Of a DNA stretch of 64,000 nt, positions 1-8,399 are shown in pieces. This DNA is from JACVRW01 sp963819115. GTDB taxonomy: Bacteria > Actinomycetota > Thermoleophilia > Solirubrobacterales > Thermoleophilaceae. Positions within the stretch are counted from its first letter, which is position 1. Every line of letters starts with the position of its first letter. The translations under genes were made by a program, and so were the position numbers. The notes under the pieces are model-generated. The model worked only from the letters and a program-made list of their open reading frames with translations. It did no database searches and had not been told where the DNA came from. The stretch lies in assembly GCA_963819115.1 (NCBI GenBank), contig CAWFUR010000011.1:558001-622000 (forward strand), written 5' to 3'.

Positions 1-1508
1 GCCATCGCCGTCAGTGCCGGGTTCACCGCCCCGATGCTGGGGAAGAAGCTCGTGTCCACGACGTAGAGGTTGTCGAGCTCGTGGGCCCTGCAGTCCGAGT
101 TCAGCACCGATGTCTCGGGATCGTTGCCGAACCGGCAGGTACCCGCCTGGTGGGCCACTCCCGCCACCGGGATCTCGTTCTTCAGGTACGCGTGCCGCGG
201 GACGAGGTGGTCGTGGTGCATCCCCAGGTTCCCCAGCATCGACTTGAGCTGGTGGTAGAGGCGCTCCTTGGGCTCGTCGTTGGACGGCGTGTAGCTGATC
301 CTGATGTTGCCGTCCCGGTCGAGCGTCACCCGGTTGTCGGAGCGCGGCAGGTCCTCGGTGGAGAGCCAGAAGTCCACGGCGTGGCGGGCCATGCGGTCCA
401 GCGTCCGGGTGGGCGCGAGCTTGGTTTCGAGTGGCTTCTCCCCTCGGTACATGGGCGCGGAGGACTTGCCGACCATCTGGATGTTGCCCATCGGGAACTC
501 GAAGTCGTCGCTGCCGAAGTAGAAGTCGTTGACCCCGAGCGTCTTCTGGAAGACCGTCGGGTTCTCTTCCTTCGACAGGGCGAGCACGGCCTGGCTGTTG
601 TGGAACGTGTAGTTGCGGCCCACCTGGTCGGACCCGTTGGCCAGGCCGTTGGGATGCTTGTCGCTGCCCGAGGCGAGCAGCAGCTTGGCCGAGTTCGCCG
701 CTCCGCAGGACACCACGACGATGTCTGCGGAGTGGGTCTCCTGGGCGCCGTCGCGCTCGACCACCACCTCCGTGACCGTCGTGCCCGCCGGGTTGGTGCC
801 GAGCGACACCGCCCGCGCGTTCGTCATCAGGGTGACATTCGGGTGCTCGAGCGCCGGGCGCACGGCCAGCACCTCGGCGTCGGACTTGGCGTGCACGAGG
901 CACGGGAAGCCGTCGCAGGTGGGGCAGCGGACGCAGTTGCTGTGCGGCATGTCCTTCTCGTTCAGGGTCACCCCGCACGGGGCGTGGAAGGGATGCAGCC
1001 CCTCGGCCTCGAGATCGTCGGACAGCTGCTGGATCCGGGGCTCGTGGGAGACGGCCGGGAAGGGGTACGGGGCGCTCGAGTGCGGCTCGGTCGGATCCTC
1101 GCCACGTGCTCCGTGCACCTGGTAAAGCTGCTCGGCCTGCGTGTAATACGGCTCCATCTCGTCGTAGCCGATCGGCCAGGCCGGGGAGACGCCGTCGTGG
1201 TGACGCAGCTCGCCGAAGTCCTCGGCGCGCAGCCGGTACAGGGCCGCGCCGTAGAGCTTCGTGGCCCCGCCGACGAAGTAGTGGATCTGGGGCTGGAAGG
1301 CCTTGGCCGTCTCCGCGTCGTACCAGGTATCCGGCGAGACGTATTTGTTGTCCACGAACACGTCCGCCGCGCTCCAGTTCTGCGGCTCACGCGGCAGCCA
1401 GTCACCTCGTTCGAGCAGAAGTATCTGCTTGCCCGAGGCGGCGAGGCGGTGCACGAGGGTGCCACCGCCGGCGCCACTGCCGATCACGATCACGTCGTAG
1501 GAACTCAC
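1..1508 (-). CDS. GMC family oxidoreductase (C-terminus cut by window edge)
   Basis: FAD flavoprotein of the glucose-methanol-choline family, which oxidises an alcohol or sugar hydroxyl; the substrate is unknown. About 502 residues are visible. The closing family motif VNPALT, carrying the Asn that partners the catalytic His, is just reached at the edge, so only a few residues are missing. The FAD motif GSGAGGG is at residues 10-16, the presumed catalytic His lies in GVAHQAGTCRFG, and a C-x2-C-x2-C-x4-C cluster sits near residue 190. No signal peptide is visible, so it is probably cytoplasmic. The GTG start at 1508 overlaps the TGA of the GH15 gene (GTGA), suggesting translational coupling in a zwf-GH15-GMC operon. 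Confidence 0.9.
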   Translation of the reverse strand, partial: MSSYDVIVIGSGAGGGTLVHRLAASGKQILLLERGDWLPREPQNWSAADVFVDNKYVSPDTWYDAETAKAFQPQIHYFVGGATKLYGAALYRLRAEDFGELRHHDGVSPAWPIGYDEMEPYYTQAEQLYQVHGARGEDPTEPHSSAPYPFPAVSHEPRIQQLSDDLEAEGLHPFHAPCGVTLNEKDMPHSNCVRCPTCDGFPCLVHAKSDAEVLAVRPALEHPNVTLMTNARAVSLGTNPAGTTVTEVVVERDGAQETHSADIVVVSCGAANSAKLLLASGSDKHPNGLANGSDQVGRNYTFHNSQAVLALSKEENPTVFQKTLGVNDFYFGSDDFEFPMGNIQMVGKSSAPMYRGEKPLETKLAPTRTLDRMARHAVDFWLSTEDLPRSDNRVTLDRDGNIRISYTPSNDEPKERLYHQLKSMLGNLGMHHDHLVPRHAYLKNEIPVAGVAHQAGTCRFGNDPETSVLNSDCRAHELDNLYVVDTSFFPSIGAVNPALTAM

Positions 1509-3400
1509 TCCGTCAACTCCTTCAGGCGCTCGGCGAGGATGATCCGTGCCGCGGCCTCGATCAGGGCCAGGTGCGAGAACGCCTGAGGGAAGTTCCCCAG
1601 GTGCCGCCCGGTGCTGGTGTCGAACTCCTCGGCGTACAGGCCGAGCGGCGAGGCCACGCTCAGCAGCTTCTCCATCAGGTCGCGGGCGCGCTGGTCCTCG
1701 CCCACGATGGCCAGTGCGGACACGAGCCAGAACGAGCAGATCAGGAAGCTGCCCTCCTTGCCGGAGAGGCCGTCGTCGGTCTCCCCGGTGCGGTAGCGCA
1801 GCACGAAGCCGTCCTCGGTCAGGTCGTCGGCGATGGCGTCGACCGACTTGCGCAGGCGCTCGTCGTCCCCCGGCAGGAAGCCGAAGATCGCGGCCAGCAG
1901 CGTGGACGCGTCCAGGGCCTCGGTGTCGTAGTGCTGGCGGAGCACTCCGTCCTTCACGCCGTGCTCCAGGATGTCCGCCTTTATCTCCTCGGCGGTGGCG
2001 GCCCACTCGGCGCCGAGCTCCGGGCCGCCTCGGATCTCCGCCAGCTTCGCGGCGCGGTCGAGAGCCACCCAGCACATGAGCTTGGACGACACGTAGTGCT
2101 GGGGCGCCCCCCGGGCCTCCCAGATCCCCTGGTCCGGATTGCGCCATACGGCGGTGGCGCACTCCGCCTGGGACTGCACGATCGGCCACAGGCGACGGGG
2201 CAGTCGCTGGCTGCGCCGGGTGTGCAGCAGGATCGAGTCGAGCACGGCACCGAACACGTCGTTCTGGCGCTGGTCGAAGGCGCCGTTGCCGATTCGCACC
2301 GGGCTCGCTCCCATGTACCCGAACAGCTCGTCGCGCGTGGACTCGGTGAGGTCGCGCCGCCCGTCGATGCCGTACATGATCTGAAGCGCGCCGTCCTCGT
2401 TCGCCTCGAGATCGGCCACGAACTGCATGAACTCGTCGGCCTCCCAGTCCAGCTGGAGCCAGTGGAGCGCCTGGAGGGTGAACGTCGAGTCGCGCATCCA
2501 CGTGAACCGGTAGTCCCAGTTGCGCTCACCTCCGGGCGTCTCGGGCAGCGAGGTGGTGAGGGCGGCCACGGTGGCGCCGGTCGGCATGTAGGTGAGGCCC
2601 TTGATCGCCAGCGCCGAGCGCTGGATGGGCTGGCGCCAGCGGTGGTCGATGTTGCGAGCCCGCCCGAGCCACCCTCGCCAAAAGCGCTGCGTGGCCGCCA
2701 TCCGTGCGTTGGCCTCGTCGATGTCCTGCGGCGAGTCCAGCTCCTCCGACCAGGAGAGGGAGCAGTAGACCTGGTCCCCCTGCTTCACCACGTGCCGAGC
2801 TCGCACCCGGTCGCCCTCGATTCCGATCGACATGTCGGTTCGCAGCCGGACCGTCTGGCCCGCGCCGGTCGCGTCGGCCGTATGGCGGTCGCCCTCTTCC
2901 ATCGTCCACTCGGCGGGCGCGCGCCCATAGTCGAATGCCGGCTCGCAGATCAACTCGATCTCCACATTGCCCTCGATGCAGAGGACGGTGCGCACCAGCA
3001 GGTGGTCGGCGTCGTCGTCGGCCGGGGGCCTCGTATGTGGCGTGATCTCATCCTCGCCGCGGCTCGGGCCCATTGTCAGCGCGTCGCGGACCAGGATCCA
3101 GCCCGTGGGCGTGTTCCACGTGGTGGACACGGTGTTCGTTCCGGGCTCGTAGAACCGGGCCGTGGGCACGTTTAGCCCGAACGGCCCGAGCCGGAACACG
3201 CCGGCCTCTCGGTCGAGCAGCGTGCCGAAGATGCTCGGCGAGTCGAACCGCGGCACGCAGAGCCAATCGATCGCCCCGTCGGGCGCCACCAGGGCGCCCG
3301 TGTGGCAGTTCGAGAGGAACGCGTAGTCCGCAATCGGGGGGTACGGAGAGGGCGCGGCGGCGCTCGGCGGCGCGGTCTCGGCGCCGGGCTTGTCGCTCAT
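1505..3400 (-). CDS. Glycoside hydrolase family 15 protein (glucoamylase/trehalase-like)
   Basis: 631-residue cytoplasmic glycosidase. GH15 enzymes release beta-glucose from alpha-glucans, and several actinobacterial members are trehalases. The N-terminal domain begins with the typical PPIADYAFLSNCHTGALV, followed by an (alpha/alpha)6 barrel. RNWDYRFTWMRDSTF near residue 291 is a family hallmark. The general acid is probably the Glu of QGIWEARG (about residue 422) and the general base the Glu of GLYAEEFD (about residue 590). The frame stays open upstream to 3532, but the ATG at 3400 is preferred because it overlaps the zwf stop as ATGA and is followed directly by conserved sequence. Trehalase versus glucoamylase cannot be decided from sequence alone. 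Confidence 0.9.
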   Translation of the reverse strand: MSDKPGAETAPPSAAAPSPYPPIADYAFLSNCHTGALVAPDGAIDWLCVPRFDSPSIFGTLLDREAGVFRLGPFGLNVPTARFYEPGTNTVSTTWNTPTGWILVRDALTMGPSRGEDEITPHTRPPADDDADHLLVRTVLCIEGNVEIELICEPAFDYGRAPAEWTMEEGDRHTADATGAGQTVRLRTDMSIGIEGDRVRARHVVKQGDQVYCSLSWSEELDSPQDIDEANARMAATQRFWRGWLGRARNIDHRWRQPIQRSALAIKGLTYMPTGATVAALTTSLPETPGGERNWDYRFTWMRDSTFTLQALHWLQLDWEADEFMQFVADLEANEDGALQIMYGIDGRRDLTESTRDELFGYMGASPVRIGNGAFDQRQNDVFGAVLDSILLHTRRSQRLPRRLWPIVQSQAECATAVWRNPDQGIWEARGAPQHYVSSKLMCWVALDRAAKLAEIRGGPELGAEWAATAEEIKADILEHGVKDGVLRQHYDTEALDASTLLAAIFGFLPGDDERLRKSVDAIADDLTEDGFVLRYRTGETDDGLSGKEGSFLICSFWLVSALAIVGEDQRARDLMEKLLSVASPLGLYAEEFDTSTGRHLGNFPQAFSHLALIEAAARIILAERLKELTE

Positions 3401-4830
3401 GACGCCACCCACGGGCCGCGCCAGCCACCGTACGCCGCGACGAGCTGGTCCGCCGCGGCGGGCCCCCACGACCCCTTCGCGTACGGGTGCACCGGCGGTG
3501 GCGAGTCGATCAGCGGCTGGAAGACCCGCCACGCTTCCTCGACTCCGTCCTGCCGGGTGAAGCGCTTGCTGTCGCCCATCATCGCGGCGTGCAGCAGCAC
3601 CTCGTAGGGGGTGGGCCCCTCGCCGCCCTCGTCCGCGAACTCCATGTCCAACGTGATCTGCTCCGGCGGCCGGGCGTCGCCGCGCTGGGCGTCCACGAGC
3701 AGCCTGATGCCGGTGCTGGGGTCGAGCTTGATCACGAGCTGGTCCGAGTCCGGGCGGTCGGACTCCTCGAGCCGGAAGCCCAGGCGCGGCGGCTCCTTGA
3801 ACACGAGCCGCAGCTCGGTCTGAAGTACGGGCAGGTGCTTGCCCGTGCGGATGAAGATCGGGACTCCCGACCAGCGCCAGTTGTCGATCTCGAGGCGTAC
3901 AGCCGCGTAGGTCTCGGTCGTCGAGTCGCCGGCCACACCCTCGATCGTCCGGTAGCCCTCGTACTGGCCGCGCACGTAATGCTTCGGGTCGGCCTCCGGC
4001 ATCGCCCGGTAGACGGCCACCAGCGCGTCCTTAAGGACCGCCGCGTCCCCCGAGGACAGGGGCTCCATGGCCGCCGCTCCCACCACCTGCATCAGGTGGT
4101 TCACCATCACGTCGCGCACGGCTCCCACGGGGTCGTAGAAATGGCCCCGGTCCTCCACGCCGAAGTCCTCCGCCATCGTGATCTGCACCGACGACAGGTA
4201 GTGGCGGTTCCACAGGGGCTCGAAGACCGTGTTCGCGAAGCGCAGGTAGAGGATCTCGGCGAGACCCATCTTCCCCAGGAAGTGGTCGATCCGGTAGAGC
4301 TGGGACTCGTCGATGTACTCGTGCACCTCCTCGGCGAGCGCGCGGGCGGACGCGAGGTCGTGGCCGAAGGGCTTCTCGACCACCACGCGCGCGTGCTTGG
4401 TGAGGCCCGCGTCCGCCAAGCCCTTGATAACCATGCCGAAGAGCGACGGTGGGATCTCGAGGTAGAAGACCGGGCTTCGCGCCCCGTCGATCTCCTTCGC
4501 GACCCGCTCGAAGGTCGCCGGATCGCCAAAGTCGCCGCTTAGGTAGGACAACCGCGCGGCGAAGCGATCGAACACCTCGTCGTCCAGGGACTCGCCGCAG
4601 TCCTCTATCGACTTGCGGGCGCGATCGCGAAGATCGTCGACGGTCCAGTCGTCGCCCGCCACGCCGACGATCGGGCAGTTGAGCAGGCCGCGCCGCTCGA
4701 GGCGGTACAGCGAGTGGAAGGTCATCACCTTGGCCAGGTCGCCGCTGATGCCGAACACGACGAGCACATCGGCCGGCGTCTGATCGCCGTCCGCGGCGGT
4801 ACGCGCTCGAGGTCTTACCGCGGTGCTCAT
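3397..4830 (-). CDS. zwf: Glucose-6-phosphate dehydrogenase
   Basis: 477 residues, usual length for the family. It catalyses glucose-6-phosphate + NAD(P)+ to 6-phosphogluconolactone, the entry to the oxidative pentose phosphate pathway, in the cytoplasm. The N-terminal Rossmann motif GISGDLAK is at residues 27-34. The substrate-binding signature appears as RIDHFLGK with its Lys, followed by the conserved stretch NTVFEPLWNRHYL. First gene of a tightly overlapping minus-strand group with GH15 and GMC oxidoreductase. opcA and pgl, common partners of actinobacterial zwf, are not next to it here. A 6-bp inverted repeat lies about 65 bases upstream of the ATG. Confidence 0.95.
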   Translation of the reverse strand: MSTAVRPRARTAADGDQTPADVLVVFGISGDLAKVMTFHSLYRLERRGLLNCPIVGVAGDDWTVDDLRDRARKSIEDCGESLDDEVFDRFAARLSYLSGDFGDPATFERVAKEIDGARSPVFYLEIPPSLFGMVIKGLADAGLTKHARVVVEKPFGHDLASARALAEEVHEYIDESQLYRIDHFLGKMGLAEILYLRFANTVFEPLWNRHYLSSVQITMAEDFGVEDRGHFYDPVGAVRDVMVNHLMQVVGAAAMEPLSSGDAAVLKDALVAVYRAMPEADPKHYVRGQYEGYRTIEGVAGDSTTETYAAVRLEIDNWRWSGVPIFIRTGKHLPVLQTELRLVFKEPPRLGFRLEESDRPDSDQLVIKLDPSTGIRLLVDAQRGDARPPEQITLDMEFADEGGEGPTPYEVLLHAAMMGDSKRFTRQDGVEEAWRVFQPLIDSPPPVHPYAKGSWGPAAADQLVAAYGGWRGPWVAS

Positions 4831-4892
4831 AGGTGCCTTTCGTTCCGATGGGGGCCGGCGTGCGAATCCTGAACGGCTGACCGCCGCGCGGC

Positions 4893-4911
4893 ATCACCCG
4901 ATCGAGGTGAT
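4893..4911. promoter_or_regulatory. Inverted repeat upstream of zwf, possible operator
   Basis: Perfect 6-bp inverted repeat ATCACC-N7-GGTGAT in the 223-base divergent gap between zwf and the gene at 5054, 63-81 bases upstream of the zwf start. The geometry suits a dimeric repressor, but no adjacent regulator suggests which. The rest of the gap shows no RNA gene or ORF. Confidence 0.25.
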
Positions 4912-5053
4912 TGCTTGGCCAGGAGGCGGACACCCCCGACGAACCTCGTGGGCGCTACCTTGTGAGCCGCGCGCCGGGCGGCGACGATCAGGCCGCTGAA
5001 CGTCGGCGGTCTGCCGGCAGGACTGGCAACCGAGTGAAGGGAAGCGCTGACAC

Positions 5054-5452
5054 ATGGTGATCGCTGCGGACTATCCGTTTCTGGATGTCCTCTGGACGAT
5101 GCTCGTCTTCTTCGGATGGGTGATCTGGTTCTGGCTTCTCATCAAGGTCTTCGCGGACCTCTTCCGGCGGCATGACCTCTCGGGGTGGGGGAAGACCTTC
5201 TGGATCATCGGGTTGATCCTCCTCCCGTTCCTCGGTGTGTTCATCTACCTGATCTCGCACAGCCGGGACATGGCGGAGCGGGACGCCGAGCAGGCCCAGG
5301 CCGCCCAGGCCCAGATGGCGGACTACGTGCGCTCGGTCTCGGCGGAGTCCGGCGGCGCGGCCGGGGAGATCGACAAGGCCCACGGCCTCCTCGAGCGGGG
5401 AGCCATCACCCAGGCCGAGTTCGACGCCATCAAGGCCAAGGCGCTGGCCTAG
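5054..5452 (+). CDS. Small membrane protein with PLDc_N-like and SHOCT-like domains
   Basis: 132 residues. Two transmembrane helices (about residues 10-33 and 46-66) with the pattern of the phospholipase D N-terminal (PLDc_N) membrane domain: a first helix, a WGKTFW link, and a second helix ending LGVFIYLISH. A charged Ala/Gln-rich helix follows, then a C-terminal SHOCT-type motif (LLERGAITQAEFDAIKAKAL) as found at the end of many small bacterial membrane proteins. No catalytic PLD domain is present. Its function is unknown; SHOCT segments are thought to mediate oligomerisation. It is the first gene of a plus-strand run with the lipoprotein and the two channels. Confidence 0.75.
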   Translation: MVIAADYPFLDVLWTMLVFFGWVIWFWLLIKVFADLFRRHDLSGWGKTFWIIGLILLPFLGVFIYLISHSRDMAERDAEQAQAAQAQMADYVRSVSAESGGAAGEIDKAHGLLERGAITQAEFDAIKAKALA

Positions 5453-5465
5453 GACCGAGGCGGCT

Positions 5466-5885
5466 ATGAGACGACTGGCGCTGATCGTCGTGGCGTGTAC
5501 CGGGCTTCTGCTCGTGGGCTGCGGGGAGTCCGATGAGGACAAGGCCAAGAGCCAGGTCTGTGACGCGCGGGCCGACATCAAGACGCAGGTGGACGACCTG
5601 AACGGGCTCACGATCACGACCGCCAGCATCAGTCAGATTCAGGACAGCCTCAAGGCCATCCGCGACAACCTGAAGAAGATCACGGACGCCCAGGGGGACC
5701 TGGCCCCGGATCGGAAGACTCAGGTGGAGAACGCCAACAAGACGTTCACGTCACAGGTCCAGAAGACTGCGCAGGACGTGATCGGCGGACTCGGCTCGGG
5801 CAACGCCAAGGCACAGCTCCAGTCGGCGGTGGATGACCTGGCGGCCGCGTACAAGAGCGCGCTGGCGCCGATCGACTGCAGCTAG
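5466..5885 (+). CDS. Small putative lipoprotein
   Basis: 139 residues. Signal peptide with a lipobox LLVGC (Cys 19), so predicted to be lipid-anchored outside the cytoplasmic membrane. The mature part is Lys/Asp/Gln-rich and helical, with a long stretch (about residues 40-125) of coiled-coil character and no recognisable catalytic motif. It lies 13 bases after the SHOCT-domain gene and 6 bases before the chloride channel gene, so it is probably co-transcribed with them. I do not recognise a named family. Confidence 0.7.
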   Translation: MRRLALIVVACTGLLLVGCGESDEDKAKSQVCDARADIKTQVDDLNGLTITTASISQIQDSLKAIRDNLKKITDAQGDLAPDRKTQVENANKTFTSQVQKTAQDVIGGLGSGNAKAQLQSAVDDLAAAYKSALAPIDCS

Positions 5886-5891
5886 GCGTAT

Positions 5892-7214
5892 ATGGCGGCC
5901 CCTCCCGCGGCCCCCGACCCGCAGGCGCTGCTCAGAAGCCCGGAGTACCTACGGCTCCTCCTGCTGGCCGCGATCATCGGCGTCCCGGTGTCGGTCGCGT
6001 CGTACGGGTTCCTCGAGGTGGTGGACGCACTCCAGACAGCCTTCTTCAAGGACATTCCGCACGACCTTGGCTTCAACAGCACGCCGACGTGGTGGCCCGT
6101 GCCGTTGCTCGCTCTGGCCGGCCTCCTGGTGGCCCTGTCGATCACCTACCTACCGGGCATCGGGGGGCACTCTCCCGCCGACGGGTTCCATGCCGGTGGC
6201 GTGTTCGCGCCGCGCGAGCTTCCCGGCATGTTGTTCGCCGCGATCGCGGGATTGAGCCTCGGCGTGGTGCTGGGGCCCGAGGCTCCGTTGATCCTGCTGG
6301 GAAGCGGGCTCGGGGCACTGGCCGTGCGCCTGGCGGCGCGGGACGCGCCGGACACCGCGAGGGCGGTGATCGCGGGCGCGGGCAGCTTCGCCGCCATCAG
6401 CTCGCTGCTGGGCTCGCCGCTCCTGGGAGCGTTCCTGCTGCTCGAGGCCTCCGGCCTCGGCGGCCCCATGCTCGGCGTGGTGCTGATACCGGGGCTGCTG
6501 TCCGCCGGCATCGGCACGCTCGTCTTCATCGGCCTGGATTCCCTCACCGGCTTCGGCACCCTTTCGCTCGCCATCCCCGGCCTTCCCAAGTTCGGCAGCC
6601 CCACGGGCGCGATGTTCGGATGGTCCATCGCGTTCGGCCTCGTGGCGCCGTTCCTCGGGCGCGGCATCCAGTTGCTCGCGCTGCGAATCCGGCCGCATGT
6701 GGATCCGCGCAGGCTCCTCCTGATGCCCGTTCTGGGACTCGCCATCGGAGGGTTGGCCTTCGGGTTTGCCGAGGCCACCGACAAGGGCTTCTCCCCGGTC
6801 CTCTTCTCGGGCCAATCGGGACTCGGCCCGCTGGTCGGCAATGCGGCCGACTGGACGGTCGGCGCCCTCCTCCTGCTCGTGCTCTGCAAGAGCCTCGCCT
6901 ACTCGCTGGCGCTGAGCAGCTTCCGCGGAGGGCCCGTGTTCCCGGCCATGTTCATCGGCGCGGCGGCCGGCATAGCCGCTTCCCATCTCCCCGGGCTCTC
7001 GCTCGTCCCGGGAGTGGCGATGGGCATCGGCGCCATGTGCACGGTGATGCTGAGCCTCCCGCTCACCTCGACGCTCCTGGCCACGCTGCTCCTCGGCACG
7101 GACGGCCTTGACGTGATGCCGCTCGTGATCGTGGCCGTGGTGGTGGCCTACGTGGTCAGCGCCAGGCTCACCCCGGCGGTCGCCCCCACAGCCGCCCCCG
7201 CGGCGCCGTCGTGA
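5892..7214 (+). CDS. ClC-family chloride channel/transporter
   Basis: 440 residues with about ten to twelve hydrophobic segments. It moves chloride or another anion across the membrane, as channel or Cl-/H+ exchanger. The gating-glutamate region is present in variant form (VVLGPEAPLILLG; the family norm is G[KR]EGP), keeping the Glu. The late signature appears as FRGGPVFPAMFIGAAAG. The early selectivity motif GSGIP is replaced by a GIGGHSPADG stretch, as in a divergent ClC branch, so ion selectivity is uncertain. No CBS domains. Its stop overlaps the GTG of the potassium-channel gene (GTGA). Confidence 0.85.
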   Translation: MAAPPAAPDPQALLRSPEYLRLLLLAAIIGVPVSVASYGFLEVVDALQTAFFKDIPHDLGFNSTPTWWPVPLLALAGLLVALSITYLPGIGGHSPADGFHAGGVFAPRELPGMLFAAIAGLSLGVVLGPEAPLILLGSGLGALAVRLAARDAPDTARAVIAGAGSFAAISSLLGSPLLGAFLLLEASGLGGPMLGVVLIPGLLSAGIGTLVFIGLDSLTGFGTLSLAIPGLPKFGSPTGAMFGWSIAFGLVAPFLGRGIQLLALRIRPHVDPRRLLLMPVLGLAIGGLAFGFAEATDKGFSPVLFSGQSGLGPLVGNAADWTVGALLLLVLCKSLAYSLALSSFRGGPVFPAMFIGAAAGIAASHLPGLSLVPGVAMGIGAMCTVMLSLPLTSTLLATLLLGTDGLDVMPLVIVAVVVAYVVSARLTPAVAPTAAPAAPS

Positions 7215-7873
7215 CCGGACCTCGCGACCCCGGGACGGCCGGGTACCGGTACGGGGCCGTCTTCCTGCTGAGCTTCGCCCTGCTGGTGTTCGCCGTGGCG
7301 GCGCCCGCCGCCGATTGGGCTCGAGCGGTGGCGGTCGGCCTGGAGTTCGGCGCCCTGATCGCGGTGGTGGCCACCTCGCGCGCGCGCCTTGACGTTCGCC
7401 GAATGCGGGTCGCGGTGTCGGGAGCCACGGCGGTGGCCGTCATCGTGGCCATTTGGGTCGGGGTACTTTCCAACGGAGCCGTTTTCGTGATCAGCGGGTT
7501 CCTCGCGGCCATCATTCCCATCGCCCTGGTCCGTGGGCTCTGGCGTCTCGTCCGCGAGCATGGAATGACGCTCCAGTCGGTGGCGGGCGCGCTGGCGATC
7601 TACCTTCTGGTGGGCCTCCTGTTCGCGTGGGCCGTGGGCTTCGTGGCCACCCTCGACAGCGACCAGTTCTTCGCGAACGGCCACAACGCCGCGGGCGGCT
7701 CGATCGTCTATTACAGCTTCACCGTCCTGACCACCACGGGGTTCGGGGACTACACGGCCGCCACGCCCGCGGGGCAGACGCTCGCGGTGGTGGAGATGCT
7801 GGTCGGCCAGCTCTACCTGGTCACTGTCATCGGGGTGCTCGTGGGCGGGCTTGCCCGGCGCTCGTCTGGTTGA
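7211..7873 (+). CDS. Two-helix potassium channel-type protein
   Basis: 220 residues. An N-terminal part with about four hydrophobic helices is followed by a pore module: helix (about 125-147), pore loop with selectivity filter TTTGFGDYT (residues 174-182) and a final helix. GFGD is a known variant of the K+ filter GYGD. No cytoplasmic RCK domain. The GTG start at 7211 overlaps the ClC stop, so an anion and a cation conductance appear to be co-translated, perhaps to balance charge during osmotic or pH adjustment (inference). The last 47 bases overlap the 3' end of the convergent RDD gene. Confidence 0.85.
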   Translation: MTGPRDPGTAGYRYGAVFLLSFALLVFAVAAPAADWARAVAVGLEFGALIAVVATSRARLDVRRMRVAVSGATAVAVIVAIWVGVLSNGAVFVISGFLAAIIPIALVRGLWRLVREHGMTLQSVAGALAIYLLVGLLFAWAVGFVATLDSDQFFANGHNAAGGSIVYYSFTVLTTTGFGDYTAATPAGQTLAVVEMLVGQLYLVTVIGVLVGGLARRSSG

Positions 7874-8399
7874 GTCCCCCAACGCCGGGGCCGATGGCCC
7901 GGGTCGGTGCCAGCACCTCGACGGCGGTGGCGTCGAGGTCGACCTCGACGTCCTCGGGGACGTAGATCACGGTCGTGCGGGCCAGCTTGTCGTGGAAGCC
8001 CTGGCGCCGTTCGTTGAAGAGGATGGGCGCGTACCCTGCCATCAGCGGTATCGCGGCCAGCACCATCCCCACCGCGCGCACCAGGGAGCGGGGCAGCCGT
8101 GGACGCCGGCCGCCGTGCGTGACCCGGAGGTGCATGACCCGCATTCCCGGGGTTTGGCCCACCAGCGTCCAGAAGGCCACGAGGTAGATCCCGAGGATCA
8201 GCCACCAGGCGCCGATCAGCGCGGCCACAACGCCTGCCGCGCCCACGTCCAGGTCGTTCACGCCCACCGCCGACAGCAGCGCTCCCAGCACCGCGCCCGT
8301 TACCGCCAACGCCGCGTTGATGATCAGCAGGTCGAGCCCGAAGGCCAGCGAGCGGGTGACCGCGCCCGCGTAGGGGACGGGGGGGAGCCCGCCGGTCAC
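7827..8399 (-). CDS. RDD family membrane protein
   Basis: 190 residues. The RDD domain begins PYAGAVTRSLAFGLDLLIIN, with the conserved Arg and Asp, and has three transmembrane helices (about 17-40, 50-80, 108-127). The conserved GQTPGMRVMHLRV follows the second helix and FHDKLARTTVIY closes the domain. The remaining 45 residues are an acidic then Pro/Gly/Arg-rich tail. RDD proteins are poorly understood; some act as Na+/H+ exchangers. The GTG start at 8399 overlaps the TGA of the upstream repeat-protein gene (GTGA), so the two are coupled. The end overlaps the potassium-channel gene by 47 bases on the other strand. Confidence 0.85.
   Translation of the reverse strand: MTGGLPPVPYAGAVTRSLAFGLDLLIINAALAVTGAVLGALLSAVGVNDLDVGAAGVVAALIGAWWLILGIYLVAFWTLVGQTPGMRVMHLRVTHGGRRPRLPRSLVRAVGMVLAAIPLMAGYAPILFNERRQGFHDKLARTTVIYVPEDVEVDLDATAVEVLAPTRAIGPGVGGLNQTSAGQARPRAPR

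Noticed and set aside
81..1586. Plus-strand frame of 501 codons opposite the GMC gene
   Set aside because: Antisense shadow: no family match, His/Val/Arg-heavy composition typical of the opposite strand of high-GC genes.
3401..3532. N-terminal extension of the GH15 gene
   Set aside because: Overlaps zwf coding sequence, not conserved-looking; the ATG at 3400 gives an ATGA overlap and the family start.
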